Assembly (NCBI RefSeq): GCF_001418565.1
Contig: NZ_LIQQ01000615.1
Location: forward strand, 1 to 43,900
Direction: 5' to 3'
Length of the DNA: 43,900 bases
Source of the DNA: Streptomyces graminilatus
GTDB lineage: Bacteria > Actinomycetota > Actinomycetes > Streptomycetales > Streptomycetaceae
Shown here in pieces: positions 8,014 to 15,730 of the stretch; position 1 is the stretch's first letter, and each line of letters opens with the position of its first letter. A program made the position numbers and the translations under genes. Under the pieces are notes generated by a model that saw only the letters and a program-made list of their open reading frames with translations, was not told the DNA's origin and ran no database searches.

Positions 8014-8538
8014 ACCGCTCTCCGCGCCGATCACGGCAGCACAGGGGCGAGCAGCAACACCACGATCGGCCTGGGGCGGGGCGCCACGAGACAACATGTC
8101 AGGCTGGCACCGAGGCCGCACTTCCAGTCCGGGGCGCGGCCAAGACCCGTACGGACGCGCGTGAGCTCGTCCGGCTCCTCGACGAGTCGAGCGGGCCTCG
8201 GCCTCTCCTGTTCGACCTGCCCAGCGACGACCTGTACCAGCCCCCTTGCCCCGCGGTCATCACTGGTATCGACTCGCCAGCCGATGCCGCCGGCCCCGCC
8301 GGGCCCCAAGGTCTTCGACGCGATCACGAGGGCCTTCGGCATGGGGGAGGACTCTGGCGCGGGCACGCCGCCGCACGAGTAGCGCAGCAGCGGCCCATCA
8401 GCCGGCCGCGGCGCGGGCCACCGGGTTGGCGGGGTTGTCTACCCGCGTCCGGCACCGGGGACTGCCGCTCGGGCTCTGCGGGCGGGCAGTCCACTGGCGG
8501 GAGAATGCTCGGGGCGGGTAAGGGTGCGCGACTGCCGG
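8014..8538 (+). pseudogene. possible frameshifted gene remnant (8143-8382) in a gene-poor gap
   Basis: From about 8143 one plus frame reads TDARELVRLLDESSGPRPLL then FDLPSDDLYQPPCPAVITGI, a convincing protein segment without a start codon. From about 8290 the reading continues better in another frame (GPKVFDAITRAFGMGEDSGA), ending at TAG 8380-8382. Together they look like the C-terminal ~80 residues of a gene with one frameshift and a lost N-terminus. The rest of the gap shows nothing. Family unknown. Confidence 0.3.
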
Positions 8539-8793
8539 TTAGACGGCGAGCTTACGCATCAGCGCTTCTCTGATTTCTTGCCTGCACCAGGCGGTAGCGG
8601 GGACGAACACGATGCACGCACAGCCCCGTCTCACACGACACGCCTGCGGCGGGTAGTGGGGCACGCCTCCTTCAGGATCGGGCCGCACGTGCGATCCGAG
8701 GCCGTGACCGCACCGGCCGCACGTCCTCGCGAGCTTCGCCCGTACCCGCTCGACCACCACGCTCATACCGGTCCAACGCCCCTTCCTCGACAT
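8539..8793 (-). CDS. small cysteine-rich protein, possible zinc ribbon
   Basis: An 84-residue protein from the ATG at 8793; an ATG at 8766 (MSVVVERVRAKLA) with GAAGGGG upstream is an equally good start. It carries CGRCGH, later CRVRRGCAC and a further Cys near the end, so four or more cysteines could bind zinc. The C-terminus WCRQEIREALMRKLAV is a basic helix. The pattern suggests a nucleic-acid-binding mini-protein, but the family is unknown. It lies 135 bp downstream of the DnaB-like gene on the same strand. Confidence 0.5.
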   Translation of the reverse strand: MSRKGRWTGMSVVVERVRAKLARTCGRCGHGLGSHVRPDPEGGVPHYPPQACRVRRGCACIVFVPATAWCRQEIREALMRKLAV

Positions 8794-8928
8794 GTCATGG
8801 CCTTGTCCAGGCGCCGCCGACGCGGGCCCCCGAGCCGAGCCGACCGAGGTTCGGCGCCGGCCCGGTGCGCTACAGCCTCCGGACGGCACCGAAGCAGCCA
8901 GGCCGGTATAGAGCAGCGGCACCGTGAC

Positions 8929-10089
8929 TCAGGCAGCGTTCGAGGCCTCCACCGGTACGTAGCCGTGGACGAGGGCATGCTCAAGGAAGGCGTCCAGCGC
9001 TGTCTCAAGGCAGCGCCCGTCGTCCGTATCGGGCATCTCTGGACGGCTCGTCCAGTCCCGCAGTACCGCCAGCTGGAGGCCGCCCAGGCGGCCCCCAGGA
9101 TCCCATCCCCCGGAGGACCTCTCGGCGTTGGAGACCAGACTCCGCAGATCCTGACGCAGCCCCATGGGCAACTCCTCCGGTCGGTCCGTGAAGGCGCCAG
9201 CCGCTTCCACAAGGCGGGCCGTGGCCTGCCGGCCGTCCTCGTCCCCGAACGCGTGGCCCGGGTGGAATGGCGGTGTGGGTAGATCGGTCAGCCGGGCACG
9301 TGCCGCATCGACCTCGAAGGCCGCCTCGGCCACCGTGCCCACGTCCCGCTCAGCGACCTCGGCGCGCCAGCCTCCCCAGGTGCGCCTCAAGGTCACGGTC
9401 ACATCGGCGTCGAGTTCGGTGAGCAGGTCGCTGTCGTCGGTGTCGAGGACGGTTAGTACCGCCACCTCGCGGGCCCGGGCGAGGTGGGTCAGGGCTTGCA
9501 CGGTCTCGACGATTCCGGCCTGTCCGGACATCGGCCGGCGGGGGTCGCGGGTGGCGTGCAGCCGGTCGACGACGACCAGGGCAAGGCCGGGGACGTTCCC
9601 GGCGAGGCCCGCCAGCACGCCGGCGTCCAGGTTCGGTCCGTCGTCGATCCGCAGGAGTGCGGCTGCCGGCTGCGCGCTCAGCTCGGTCACCGCAGCGTGA
9701 TCCGGTTCTTCCAACTTCCCGTCCCGCAGGGCGATGTAGTCGATGTCGAGGTGGGAGGCCATCACCCGGGCGGCGATGTCTTGGCGGGAGGGCCCGCACG
9801 CCCCGTACAGAACGCCCCGGCCGTCATCGAAGACCGCGGCGCGCGCGGCACCGGTGGGCAGCAGGCCCACGCCCGCTTCCTGATCGCCGACGACCAGGTA
9901 CAGCCGGCCGGGATGAAGGCCTCCGCCGAGAGCGGCATCCAGCGCGCTCACCGACGTCGACAGACGTTCCTGTCCGGCGAGCACGGCCTGCACCGTCTCA
10001 CCGAGCCCGGCCGTCTCGCGCGGCGGTGGACCGGCCTCGCCCCCATGAGAAGCGGGGGCATCGGGGTCGGGATTGGCGGAGGACGGCAT
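8929..10089 (-). CDS. DnaB/RecA-fold protein with degenerate Walker A
   Basis: A 386-residue protein; the ATG at 10089 starts MPSSANPDPDAP. Residues ~40-270 follow the C-terminal RecA-like domain of DnaB helicases: 'VSALDAALGGGLHPGRLYLV', a segment like 'R..ASHLDIDYIALRDGKLE', and a Walker B-like strand ending LALVVVDRLHATRD. Where DnaB has the P-loop GxxxxGK[ST], this protein has GDQEAGVGLLPTG, lacking the invariant Lys, so ATP hydrolysis is doubtful. The C-terminal ~110 residues are a separate domain ending in a helix (CLETALDAFLEHALVHGYVP). It lies just downstream of the GntR-like regulator and may serve the same element, for example as a structural partner or regulator of replication. Confidence 0.68.
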   Translation of the reverse strand: MPSSANPDPDAPASHGGEAGPPPRETAGLGETVQAVLAGQERLSTSVSALDAALGGGLHPGRLYLVVGDQEAGVGLLPTGAARAAVFDDGRGVLYGACGPSRQDIAARVMASHLDIDYIALRDGKLEEPDHAAVTELSAQPAAALLRIDDGPNLDAGVLAGLAGNVPGLALVVVDRLHATRDPRRPMSGQAGIVETVQALTHLARAREVAVLTVLDTDDSDLLTELDADVTVTLRRTWGGWRAEVAERDVGTVAEAAFEVDAARARLTDLPTPPFHPGHAFGDEDGRQATARLVEAAGAFTDRPEELPMGLRQDLRSLVSNAERSSGGWDPGGRLGGLQLAVLRDWTSRPEMPDTDDGRCLETALDAFLEHALVHGYVPVEASNAA

Positions 10090-10217
10090 GACGGCAAACA
10101 CCTCGCGATTCAGCAGGCCGAAGGCATTCGCTCCAGGGCGGAGCGGGAGGTCGCGGGCGCCACGGTACTCAGGCCGGCAGACCCACGGGCGGAGAACGGG
10201 ACGACGACCACACCTTC

Positions 10218-10248
10218 GTGTGCCGTGTCTCCGCACCGACCGGCACAC
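10218..10248 (-). terminator. hairpin after the GntR-type gene
   Basis: GTGTGCCG (10218-10225) and CGGCACAC (10241-10248) can form an 8-bp stem with a 15-base loop, starting six bases past the stop of the 10254-10886 gene. It could end or attenuate transcription before the DnaB-like gene. There is no T-run, so the call is weak. Confidence 0.35.
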
Positions 10249-10253
10249 CCGTC

Positions 10254-10886
10254 TCATCCCTCACCCGCACCCCCGGCTCCAGGGCCGCGCCGTGGACGGC
10301 AGACCGTCGTCCGGCCGCTGGGCAGCCAACCGCCGTTGTCGTCGCTCTCCTCCATCTCCCCCTCGACCTCCCGGGCCGTCTGCATCAGCGCCAGGGCCTC
10401 CCGACGCAGGTCGCTGGCGCGCTCGCGCAGCTGCTTCACACGCCGACGCTGCTGCTCGGGTCCGTACTCATTGACGTACTGTCCGCGCGGCCCCACCAAC
10501 ACCCCCTCGGTGACCAGCCGGCGCACCGCGGCCGCTGCCTCCTTCGTGCCGACCTGGAACGTGCGCGCGATCTCGTCACGGTTCATGAACCGCTCGCCCG
10601 GCAGGAAACTGCGGTGGATCGCGGTCCGAATGATCCGGTAGGTCCGCTCGGCCGGGGACATCGTGCCCACGCTGTAGAGGCGGTAGCCCTCGTGGAGGGT
10701 CACCAGCTCCTCGGCGGCGAGGCATTCCAGGGCCGAGCGGACAACGCCTGTCGGAAGTTGGAGCTGCTGCGAGATCGTGGCCAGAGCCGGCAGATGAGTA
10801 CCCGGCTCAGTGCACGACAGCCGCACCCACCGGCGTACCGCCTCCACGTCCTCCTCGCCTGCCATCACCTCGTCCACAACCGCCAT
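10254..10886 (-). CDS. GntR-type regulator with two winged helices
   Basis: A 210-residue protein; the ATG at 10886 follows AGGGAG nine bases upstream. The first winged helix covers about residues 15-70 (LPALATISQQLQLPTGVVRS, then LECLAAEELVTLHEGYRLYS). A second covers ~80-145 (RTYRIIRTAIHRSFLPGERF, then DEIARTFQVGTKEAAAAVRR and LVTEGVLVGPRGQYV). The tail is an Arg/Glu coiled coil (RRRVKQLRERASDLRREALA). Tandem GntR-like helices in one chain are typical of small regulators on actinomycete integrative elements such as KorSA-like repressors. No effector-binding domain is present, so it likely responds by dimerisation or DNA occupancy. It probably controls its own operon, including the DnaB-like gene. 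Confidence 0.78.
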   Translation of the reverse strand: MAVVDEVMAGEEDVEAVRRWVRLSCTEPGTHLPALATISQQLQLPTGVVRSALECLAAEELVTLHEGYRLYSVGTMSPAERTYRIIRTAIHRSFLPGERFMNRDEIARTFQVGTKEAAAAVRRLVTEGVLVGPRGQYVNEYGPEQQRRRVKQLRERASDLRREALALMQTAREVEGEMEESDDNGGWLPSGRTTVCRPRRGPGAGGAGEG

Positions 10887-11436
10887 CCCCGCACACTCCC
10901 TGCCAACTTGTCCGATGTCGGCACCAGCCTGACGGGCCACGCGACACCGGCGCCACGAGGTTGCAGCGAATTGCGCGAACCAGCCCCGCACAGGCGGCAT
11001 ACGGGGGCATATGGGTTCCCCGCCCGCTGCCTCCCGACGTACTCACCAGGCCGGCAGCGTCCATCACCGGGGCCGCCGGAACGGCTGTGCCGGACGGCAG
11101 ACAGTACGGGGAGAGCCTCTACGGCGAGCAGCCGATCAGAAGCCACCTATCGACGCCCCTGAGCAATGCTCTGGCCACGATAAAAGGCGGACGATGTAAA
11201 CATTTTCCCACCACACCGGTCCGGGGGATCCCGCCGACTGGCGGCGGGGACGGAGCGGCAGGTGGTCCAACCGCCCCTGCAGCGGACGGGTTACCGCATC
11301 CGGACGGACGAAGCCCTTAGCCGCTGGCCACCAACAGATGCCGGACCGAAGGTGCCACGCCGCTGGCGTGCCACCTGGTTTCCGATGTCGGGCGGGCAGT
11401 GGCTGATAGCGCGCGTCACAGCGTTGGTCAGCGCAC
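10887..11436. other. 550-base gap without a gene, with hairpin
   Basis: I see no coding frame with a ribosome site. The segment holds the upstream region of the GntR-type gene, an AT-richer patch near 11180-11210 with the small inverted repeat ATGT-AA-ACAT, and an imperfect hairpin GGTGCCACGCC / GGCGTGCCACC (11351-11361 and 11365-11375, one mismatch, 3-base loop). The hairpin lies about 60 bases past the end of the leftward gene 11437-11691 and may terminate it. Confidence 0.4.
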
Positions 11437-11691
11437 TCAGTCCCCCAACGGCTCCGTGATGCGCTCTACGGCATACAGGATGGACACCTTGCCGCTTTCG
11501 ATCTCGGCGTCAGTTGCATGGATCTGCCCGGTATGAACGATGCGGAAGCCTCCCTCACTTGTGTGAAAGGTCGTTCCCACCGGGAGTGGCCGATCGAAGG
11601 GCTTGGGCACCGTGGCTACGTTGAAGATCGCCGTGTTGTACCCGTCCGATCCTTGTCGCTCCGACGGGGGGAGGATCGTGAGGCCTTCCAA
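11437..11691 (-). CDS. small hypothetical protein
   Basis: An 84-residue protein from a TTG at 11691, with GGAG about eight bases upstream and no better start. The sequence is beta-rich and protein-like: EGLTILPPSERQGSDGYNTA, 'IFNVATVPKPFDRPLPVGTT', 'FHTSEGGFRIVHTGQIHATD'. It ends KVSILYAVERITEPLGD. No Cys clusters, membrane helix or known motif. Family unknown. Confidence 0.55.
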   Translation of the reverse strand: MEGLTILPPSERQGSDGYNTAIFNVATVPKPFDRPLPVGTTFHTSEGGFRIVHTGQIHATDAEIESGKVSILYAVERITEPLGD

Positions 11692-11838
11692 GCACCTACT
11701 CCATTCAGGACCTGCGGCGAAATGAGACCCGAGTCCAGCGGCGCGGCAACGGCGGGCAGAGACCCCCGACCAACAGCTTGTCCCCGCGCAGCAACACCTC
11801 CCGCGACGCGCCCAGCGCCCGAGCCTCCGGTTCTGTGG

Positions 11839-12408
11839 TCAGGGCTGGTGCCGGTGCGAGAAGAGGGAGTTGAGGTAGGCGAGCACGCGAGAGCGGGCTT
11901 CGGCGTTCAGCGGGGCCAAGCCCACAACGCCGTCCGTCAGCTCCAGGGCCTCGGCCTCGCTCATCCACCGGGGGACGGGGATCACGAACCCCGTCTCCTC
12001 GGGCCCGGCGAAGTCCTGCCCGGCCTCGTCGGGCCATGCCCCCTCAATACGTCGAGCCGTCTTCAATGCCTCGGCGTACTCACCGCCTTGTCCGTGGTCG
12101 GGCTCGGACGGAACGTCAAGGTAGGCCTGGAGCCGGGCGCGGGAGTCCTCGCTAAGTGCGGCGTGCAGCTCGTCGAGCACCCGGTCCCGAGAGGCTTCGC
12201 CCAGGGTCGCCAGTCGCACAGCGTATCCGGCCAGCCGCCTCACTTCGTCCACGGCCGGCAGCCGCGCAGCCCGGGCCTCCGAGCCGCCGCCCTCAGGATC
12301 AGGCTCGGGAAGCCGGGCCGCCACGGCGGCGCCGAGGAGCTCGAACGCGTCGTTCGACGACGGCAGAACGGGCTTGCGGCGATGACGCGTGGTGACGTGA
12401 TGGACCAT
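11839..12408 (-). CDS. hypothetical protein
   Basis: A 189-residue protein from the ATG at 12408, with AGGG about nine bases upstream; GTG codons a few residues earlier are alternatives. A basic start (VHHVTTRHRRKPVLPSSNDA) leads into a helical domain: 'FELLGAAVAARLPEPDPEGG', 'EVRRLAGYAVRLATLGEASR', 'RARLQAYLDVPSEPDHGQGG'. The end has an internal echo of the middle: 'LAYLNSLFSHRH' parallels 'LQAYLDVPSE', and 'NAEARSRV' parallels 'SEDSRARL'. This suggests two related helical repeats. Function unknown. Confidence 0.65.
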   Translation of the reverse strand: MVHHVTTRHRRKPVLPSSNDAFELLGAAVAARLPEPDPEGGGSEARAARLPAVDEVRRLAGYAVRLATLGEASRDRVLDELHAALSEDSRARLQAYLDVPSEPDHGQGGEYAEALKTARRIEGAWPDEAGQDFAGPEETGFVIPVPRWMSEAEALELTDGVVGLAPLNAEARSRVLAYLNSLFSHRHQP

Positions 12409-12704
12409 GAACAGCACCCTAACCCCCGCCACCGACAACCAACCGCCAGCCGGTCGGGGCGCAGACGCTGCGGGCAACAAGAGGAAGCACCAGCAGCATG
12501 CGAGGTGCCCCGCGTCGCTTGGCGGAGTGGCGTGGGAACGGACTGCCGTCGGCCGGCTCGCACCTTCTGGGTGTCGAATGAGTCAGGTTGAAGTGTGTTA
12601 CGAGGGTTGTGAAGTGGCGAAGGACCGTGGTCGATAGGGTGGTTCGCTGGTGGGCTTGGTGGGTTCTGTGGTTCACCGGATCTTCCAGGTGGGACGGGTC
12701 TTTG

Positions 12705-13442
12705 ATGCTCAGTGGCCAGCGTGATCCCCGGCAGGTTGTTCGGGATCTTGTTCAGACGGTTGTCCCGTTCGATGAGCGGGAGGCCGCGGACCGGCGGTGG
12801 ATGACCGACTGGATCGACTCGGGCAGTCAGCTTTTCCGCACAGCTAGACCGGCTACGCCCGATCAGCATTTGGCGGTTTACGCCGCGCTTGTCGACGAGG
12901 CGGCGGGGGCCATCATGCTCGTGGACCATGCCAAGGCCAAGGCGTGGTTGATGCCTGGGGGTCATGTGGATCCCGACGAGGACCCGCGAGTGACGGTCGT
13001 TCGGGAGCTGGATGAGGAACTGAAGGTTGATCCGCCGTTCCATTCCCGCTTCGGCTCCGATCCCTTCTTCTTGACTGTGACGGAAACCCGTCCGCCGCAC
13101 GTGCACACCGATGTGACGATGTGGTTCGTGTTCGCCGCTGACCGTAACCAGAAGGTCGTCCCTGATCCTGCGGAGTTCTCGCAGTGCTGCTGGTTCTCTC
13201 TGGGCGACCCGACGGCGTGGGTGGGCAATTTCGACCCGCAGATGTCCCGGTTCATGGAGAAACTGTCTACTGTGCTGGGCCTGGTACCGGCCGGCTCGTC
13301 GGGCACGGCACTGCCTGCTGAAGGTCGTCCAGGAGTGGAAGATCGAGATCAGCGTGGGGGGCCGCCCAACGTGGCCGCCGGATCGGCTGGCGCCTCTGCC
13401 GCACCGGGAGTGGACAACAGGTCGTCCATGAGCATCAGGTAG
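12705..13442 (+). CDS. Nudix hydrolase
   Basis: A 245-residue protein from the ATG at 12705 (MLSGQRDPRQVVRD); the open frame extends upstream, but only with Trp/Arg-rich non-coding-like residues. The Nudix box GGHVDPDEDPRVTVVRELDE followed by ELKV matches the consensus except for Lys at the usual last Gly. The fold starts with 'AAGAIMLVDHAKAKAWLMPG' and has 'DVTMWFVFAADRN' after the box. The N-terminal ~60 residues are an added helical segment. The last ~60 residues are Gly/Ser/Pro-rich and overlap the convergent gene by 94 bp, so a frameshift near 13290 is possible. Likely a nucleotide pyrophosphohydrolase; substrate unknown. Confidence 0.82.
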   Translation: MLSGQRDPRQVVRDLVQTVVPFDEREAADRRWMTDWIDSGSQLFRTARPATPDQHLAVYAALVDEAAGAIMLVDHAKAKAWLMPGGHVDPDEDPRVTVVRELDEELKVDPPFHSRFGSDPFFLTVTETRPPHVHTDVTMWFVFAADRNQKVVPDPAEFSQCCWFSLGDPTAWVGNFDPQMSRFMEKLSTVLGLVPAGSSGTALPAEGRPGVEDRDQRGGPPNVAAGSAGASAAPGVDNRSSMSIR

Positions 13443-14293
13443 CGCTCGAGATCTCCGGCCCAGCCGGGGACGACGAGGTATTGGACCGTGCTAAGCGCGA
13501 TCGCGGCCTCGCCGAGCCGCCCGGCCGGCGCGACGCCTCCGACACGGACCCACTGGTCCCACATCGAATCGTCCATCAGCGTCGCCAGGATCTCCGGCTC
13601 GTCGCCGGCCCGTTCCATCAAGAGCTTCATCAAGGCTCCGCTCCCCTTGGTGCAGGCGCGTACCGCCGCACACAGCAGCCGGTCATCCGCCTTCTCAACC
13701 GCGTGGAGCAGTCCACGCAGGCCGTCGGCCAGGGGAGAGCGCGCATGCAGGTCAACGCCGGAGCGGTCGGCGGCGACGTGGACAGCGCGGATCCGTTCAA
13801 TGTGCTCCGGCTCCCCGGCCCAGACGCTCTCCCACGCCTCGGTCAGCTCCTCCAGGCTGACGTCGTCCGCGCCGCCGACCATGAGGCGGGCCCCCACCTT
13901 GACCAGGGCTTGGTCGAAGGGATTGGACACCGTACGTAGGGCGGGCAGGTCGATGCCAGCGGCGGCCGCGTGCGTGCGCAGGATCCCGTCGAGGTCCCGT
14001 CCGATAGCGCGCCGCCCGATCAGGAGCTGGGCCGCCATCGCCTGCCGGGCCGCGAAGGCGTCGTCGTCATCCCCCTGGGGGATCTGCGTGACATCCACGC
14101 CCGCCCGCTGGAAGGGCCGTTGGAGCGTCTCGGTCAGAGCCTCGCGCAGCAGTCCGGCGGACTGCGGAGTGTCGTCGATCGCCCAGAACACCCAGCCGAC
14201 CCAACTGATACTGCTGCCGGCCCTGGCCAAGGCCCCGAGCCAAGCGACCCGGTGGATCGCCGAAATGAACGCCATCGCCCTGGCATAGCGCAT
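13349..14293 (-). CDS. hypothetical protein
   Basis: A 314-residue protein from the ATG at 14293 (MRYARAMAFISAIHRVAWLG), preceded by AAGAG; a start at 14368 is possible but has no ribosome site. It opens with a hydrophobic stretch containing several Trp (GSSISWVGWVFWAIDDT) that may be a membrane-associated helix. The rest is helical and mostly soluble: 'AARQAMAAQLLIGRRAIGRD', 'SLEELTEAWESVWAGEPEHI', 'GSGALMKLLMERAGDEPEIL'. It is divergent from the FRG-domain gene, with about 165 bases between starts, so the two could be co-controlled. Family unknown. Confidence 0.68.
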   Translation of the reverse strand: MRYARAMAFISAIHRVAWLGALARAGSSISWVGWVFWAIDDTPQSAGLLREALTETLQRPFQRAGVDVTQIPQGDDDDAFAARQAMAAQLLIGRRAIGRDLDGILRTHAAAAGIDLPALRTVSNPFDQALVKVGARLMVGGADDVSLEELTEAWESVWAGEPEHIERIRAVHVAADRSGVDLHARSPLADGLRGLLHAVEKADDRLLCAAVRACTKGSGALMKLLMERAGDEPEILATLMDDSMWDQWVRVGGVAPAGRLGEAAIALSTVQYLVVPGWAGDLERYLMLMDDLLSTPGAAEAPADPAATLGGPPR

Positions 14294-14458
14294 CGGGCTC
14301 TTCAGCCTGGATCGCGGCGCGTGCTGGACGTTGAGTCCTGACTCTCGGCAGGTCGGCGGCGGAGGCATCGTGGAGCGGGTACGGCACCACTGGACCGACT
14401 CGACGTCTGGGTCCGGAACCGCTCCGGGCCCCGCGTCCTCGCCGGTACGTTCTGGCTC

Positions 14459-15421
14459 ATGAGCCTCTTGAGCATCGCAGGGCAGTACTTCGGGGAGCAC
14501 GACTCGAATCGCCGTATGAACATCACCTCCGCCGAGAGCCTGTGGGAGTGGGTGAAAGGCGGTGCGGCAGACCGGCTCGCCTCACACAAGTGGCAGCTGA
14601 CGCCCGGGGAGGACCTCTTCTTCCGCGGGCAGCCCAACATCGGATACGGCCTGTCCTCCAGCCTCTACCGTGTCTGCCGCGCGCGCCGCACCGACCCGGA
14701 GGCCGGCACTCCCAGACGCGTGGACGAGCTGGTGATGGCGCGAACCGAGCGCGCGATCATCCAGACCATGCGGGCCGAAGGCATCGGCCGGCGCATGACC
14801 GACGGGCAGCTCCTCGCCGTACTGCAACACCACGGCATCCCCACCCGGCTCATTGACGTCTCCGAGTCACCCCTCGAAGCCCTCTTCTTCGCCGTCGACC
14901 AGGAGCACGGCGTCGCCGGACGACTGTTCATGCTCCACCTCCACCACAATGCCTCCCAGCAGGTCAACACCATCGACTTCTCCCAGGAGTCACTGGGCTG
15001 GGCCGACGCCACACGTGGACGGCTGCAGGCCAAGGGCGAGTGGACACAGCAGGTCGCCCTCGTGGGCCAGGCACCGCTCGATCCCCGGATGCAGGCGCAG
15101 CGCGGGCGCTTCCTTGTCGGCGGCCTCAACCGCCGCTACCGCGGCCGGTCCTACCTGATCGACAACCGAAACGTCTCGGGCGAGCAGTTCACCGACATCT
15201 CAACCCTGGGGGTCAACTTCCTCAACAGCGCCACCGGCCAGCCGAACACACACTGGTCCGCAACCGGGTGGACCGTACGAATCGACGCAGTCTGGAAGCC
15301 GGAGCTGCTGCAGCGCCTCGCGGGAGAGGGCATCCACCACGATTCCATGTACCCGCCCCTCGGCGAGGTCCGCCGCCTTGCTCTCAAGGTGGCCGGGGAC
15401 ATCGTGGATCAACTCACCTGA
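14459..15421 (+). CDS. FRG-domain protein
   Basis: A 320-residue protein with the FRG domain (named for its Phe-Arg-Gly motif). LFFRGQPNIGYGLSSSLYR lies at about residues 53-71. The second core block, LLAVLQHHGIPTRLIDVSES then PLEALFFAVDQEHG, is a textbook match to 'lLqHhGlPTrLLDwT.sPlvALfFA'. The biochemical role of FRG domains is not established; they often occur in accessory and defence-type loci. The ATG at 14459 has a poor ribosome site, and the ATG at 14516 (MNITSAESLWEWVKGG), where homology begins, is a fair alternative. The C-terminal ~110 residues include 'RGRSYLIDNRNVSGEQFTDI' and look family-specific. Confidence 0.85.
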   Translation: MSLLSIAGQYFGEHDSNRRMNITSAESLWEWVKGGAADRLASHKWQLTPGEDLFFRGQPNIGYGLSSSLYRVCRARRTDPEAGTPRRVDELVMARTERAIIQTMRAEGIGRRMTDGQLLAVLQHHGIPTRLIDVSESPLEALFFAVDQEHGVAGRLFMLHLHHNASQQVNTIDFSQESLGWADATRGRLQAKGEWTQQVALVGQAPLDPRMQAQRGRFLVGGLNRRYRGRSYLIDNRNVSGEQFTDISTLGVNFLNSATGQPNTHWSATGWTVRIDAVWKPELLQRLAGEGIHHDSMYPPLGEVRRLALKVAGDIVDQLT

Positions 15422-15518
15422 CCGATGGGCGCGGGATGCAGAGGAGCCGGTAGATGATGGCGTCCTCCAGCTCCGCGCAGACATCGCACTCCTGCTCGCC
15501 GGGCTTGGCGGGGCTTGC
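15414..15518 (-). pseudogene. remnant of a zinc-ribbon-like protein end
   Basis: Read leftward from a TGA at 15519, the frame gives 34 protein-like residues (PAKPGEQECDVCAELEDAII, then YRLLCIPRPSVR) and stops at 15414-15416, overlapping the FRG gene's 3' end. There is no start codon in frame. The CxxC and the later Cys suggest the tail of a zinc-binding protein. The upstream sequence to 15730 has no matching frame, so this looks like a gene end left behind by a deletion. The rest of the 15422-15730 gap shows nothing else. Confidence 0.3.
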
Positions 15519-15730
15519 TCAAGTCGAGGCCGCGCCGGAGCCGGCCGGGGCCACGGCCGTACAGGTGAATGAGGGCGCCGCTCGGTGACGCTGGTGCCAC
15601 CGAGCGGGAGCGGGGTCGGGACCTCGCCGCGGGCACCACATTCGACCCAAGGCCACGATTCCAGCGGCTAGGCGACGGAAAGGCGCCCAACAACAACCAC
15701 GATCCTCGTCCAGCGAATTGGTCAACTGAT

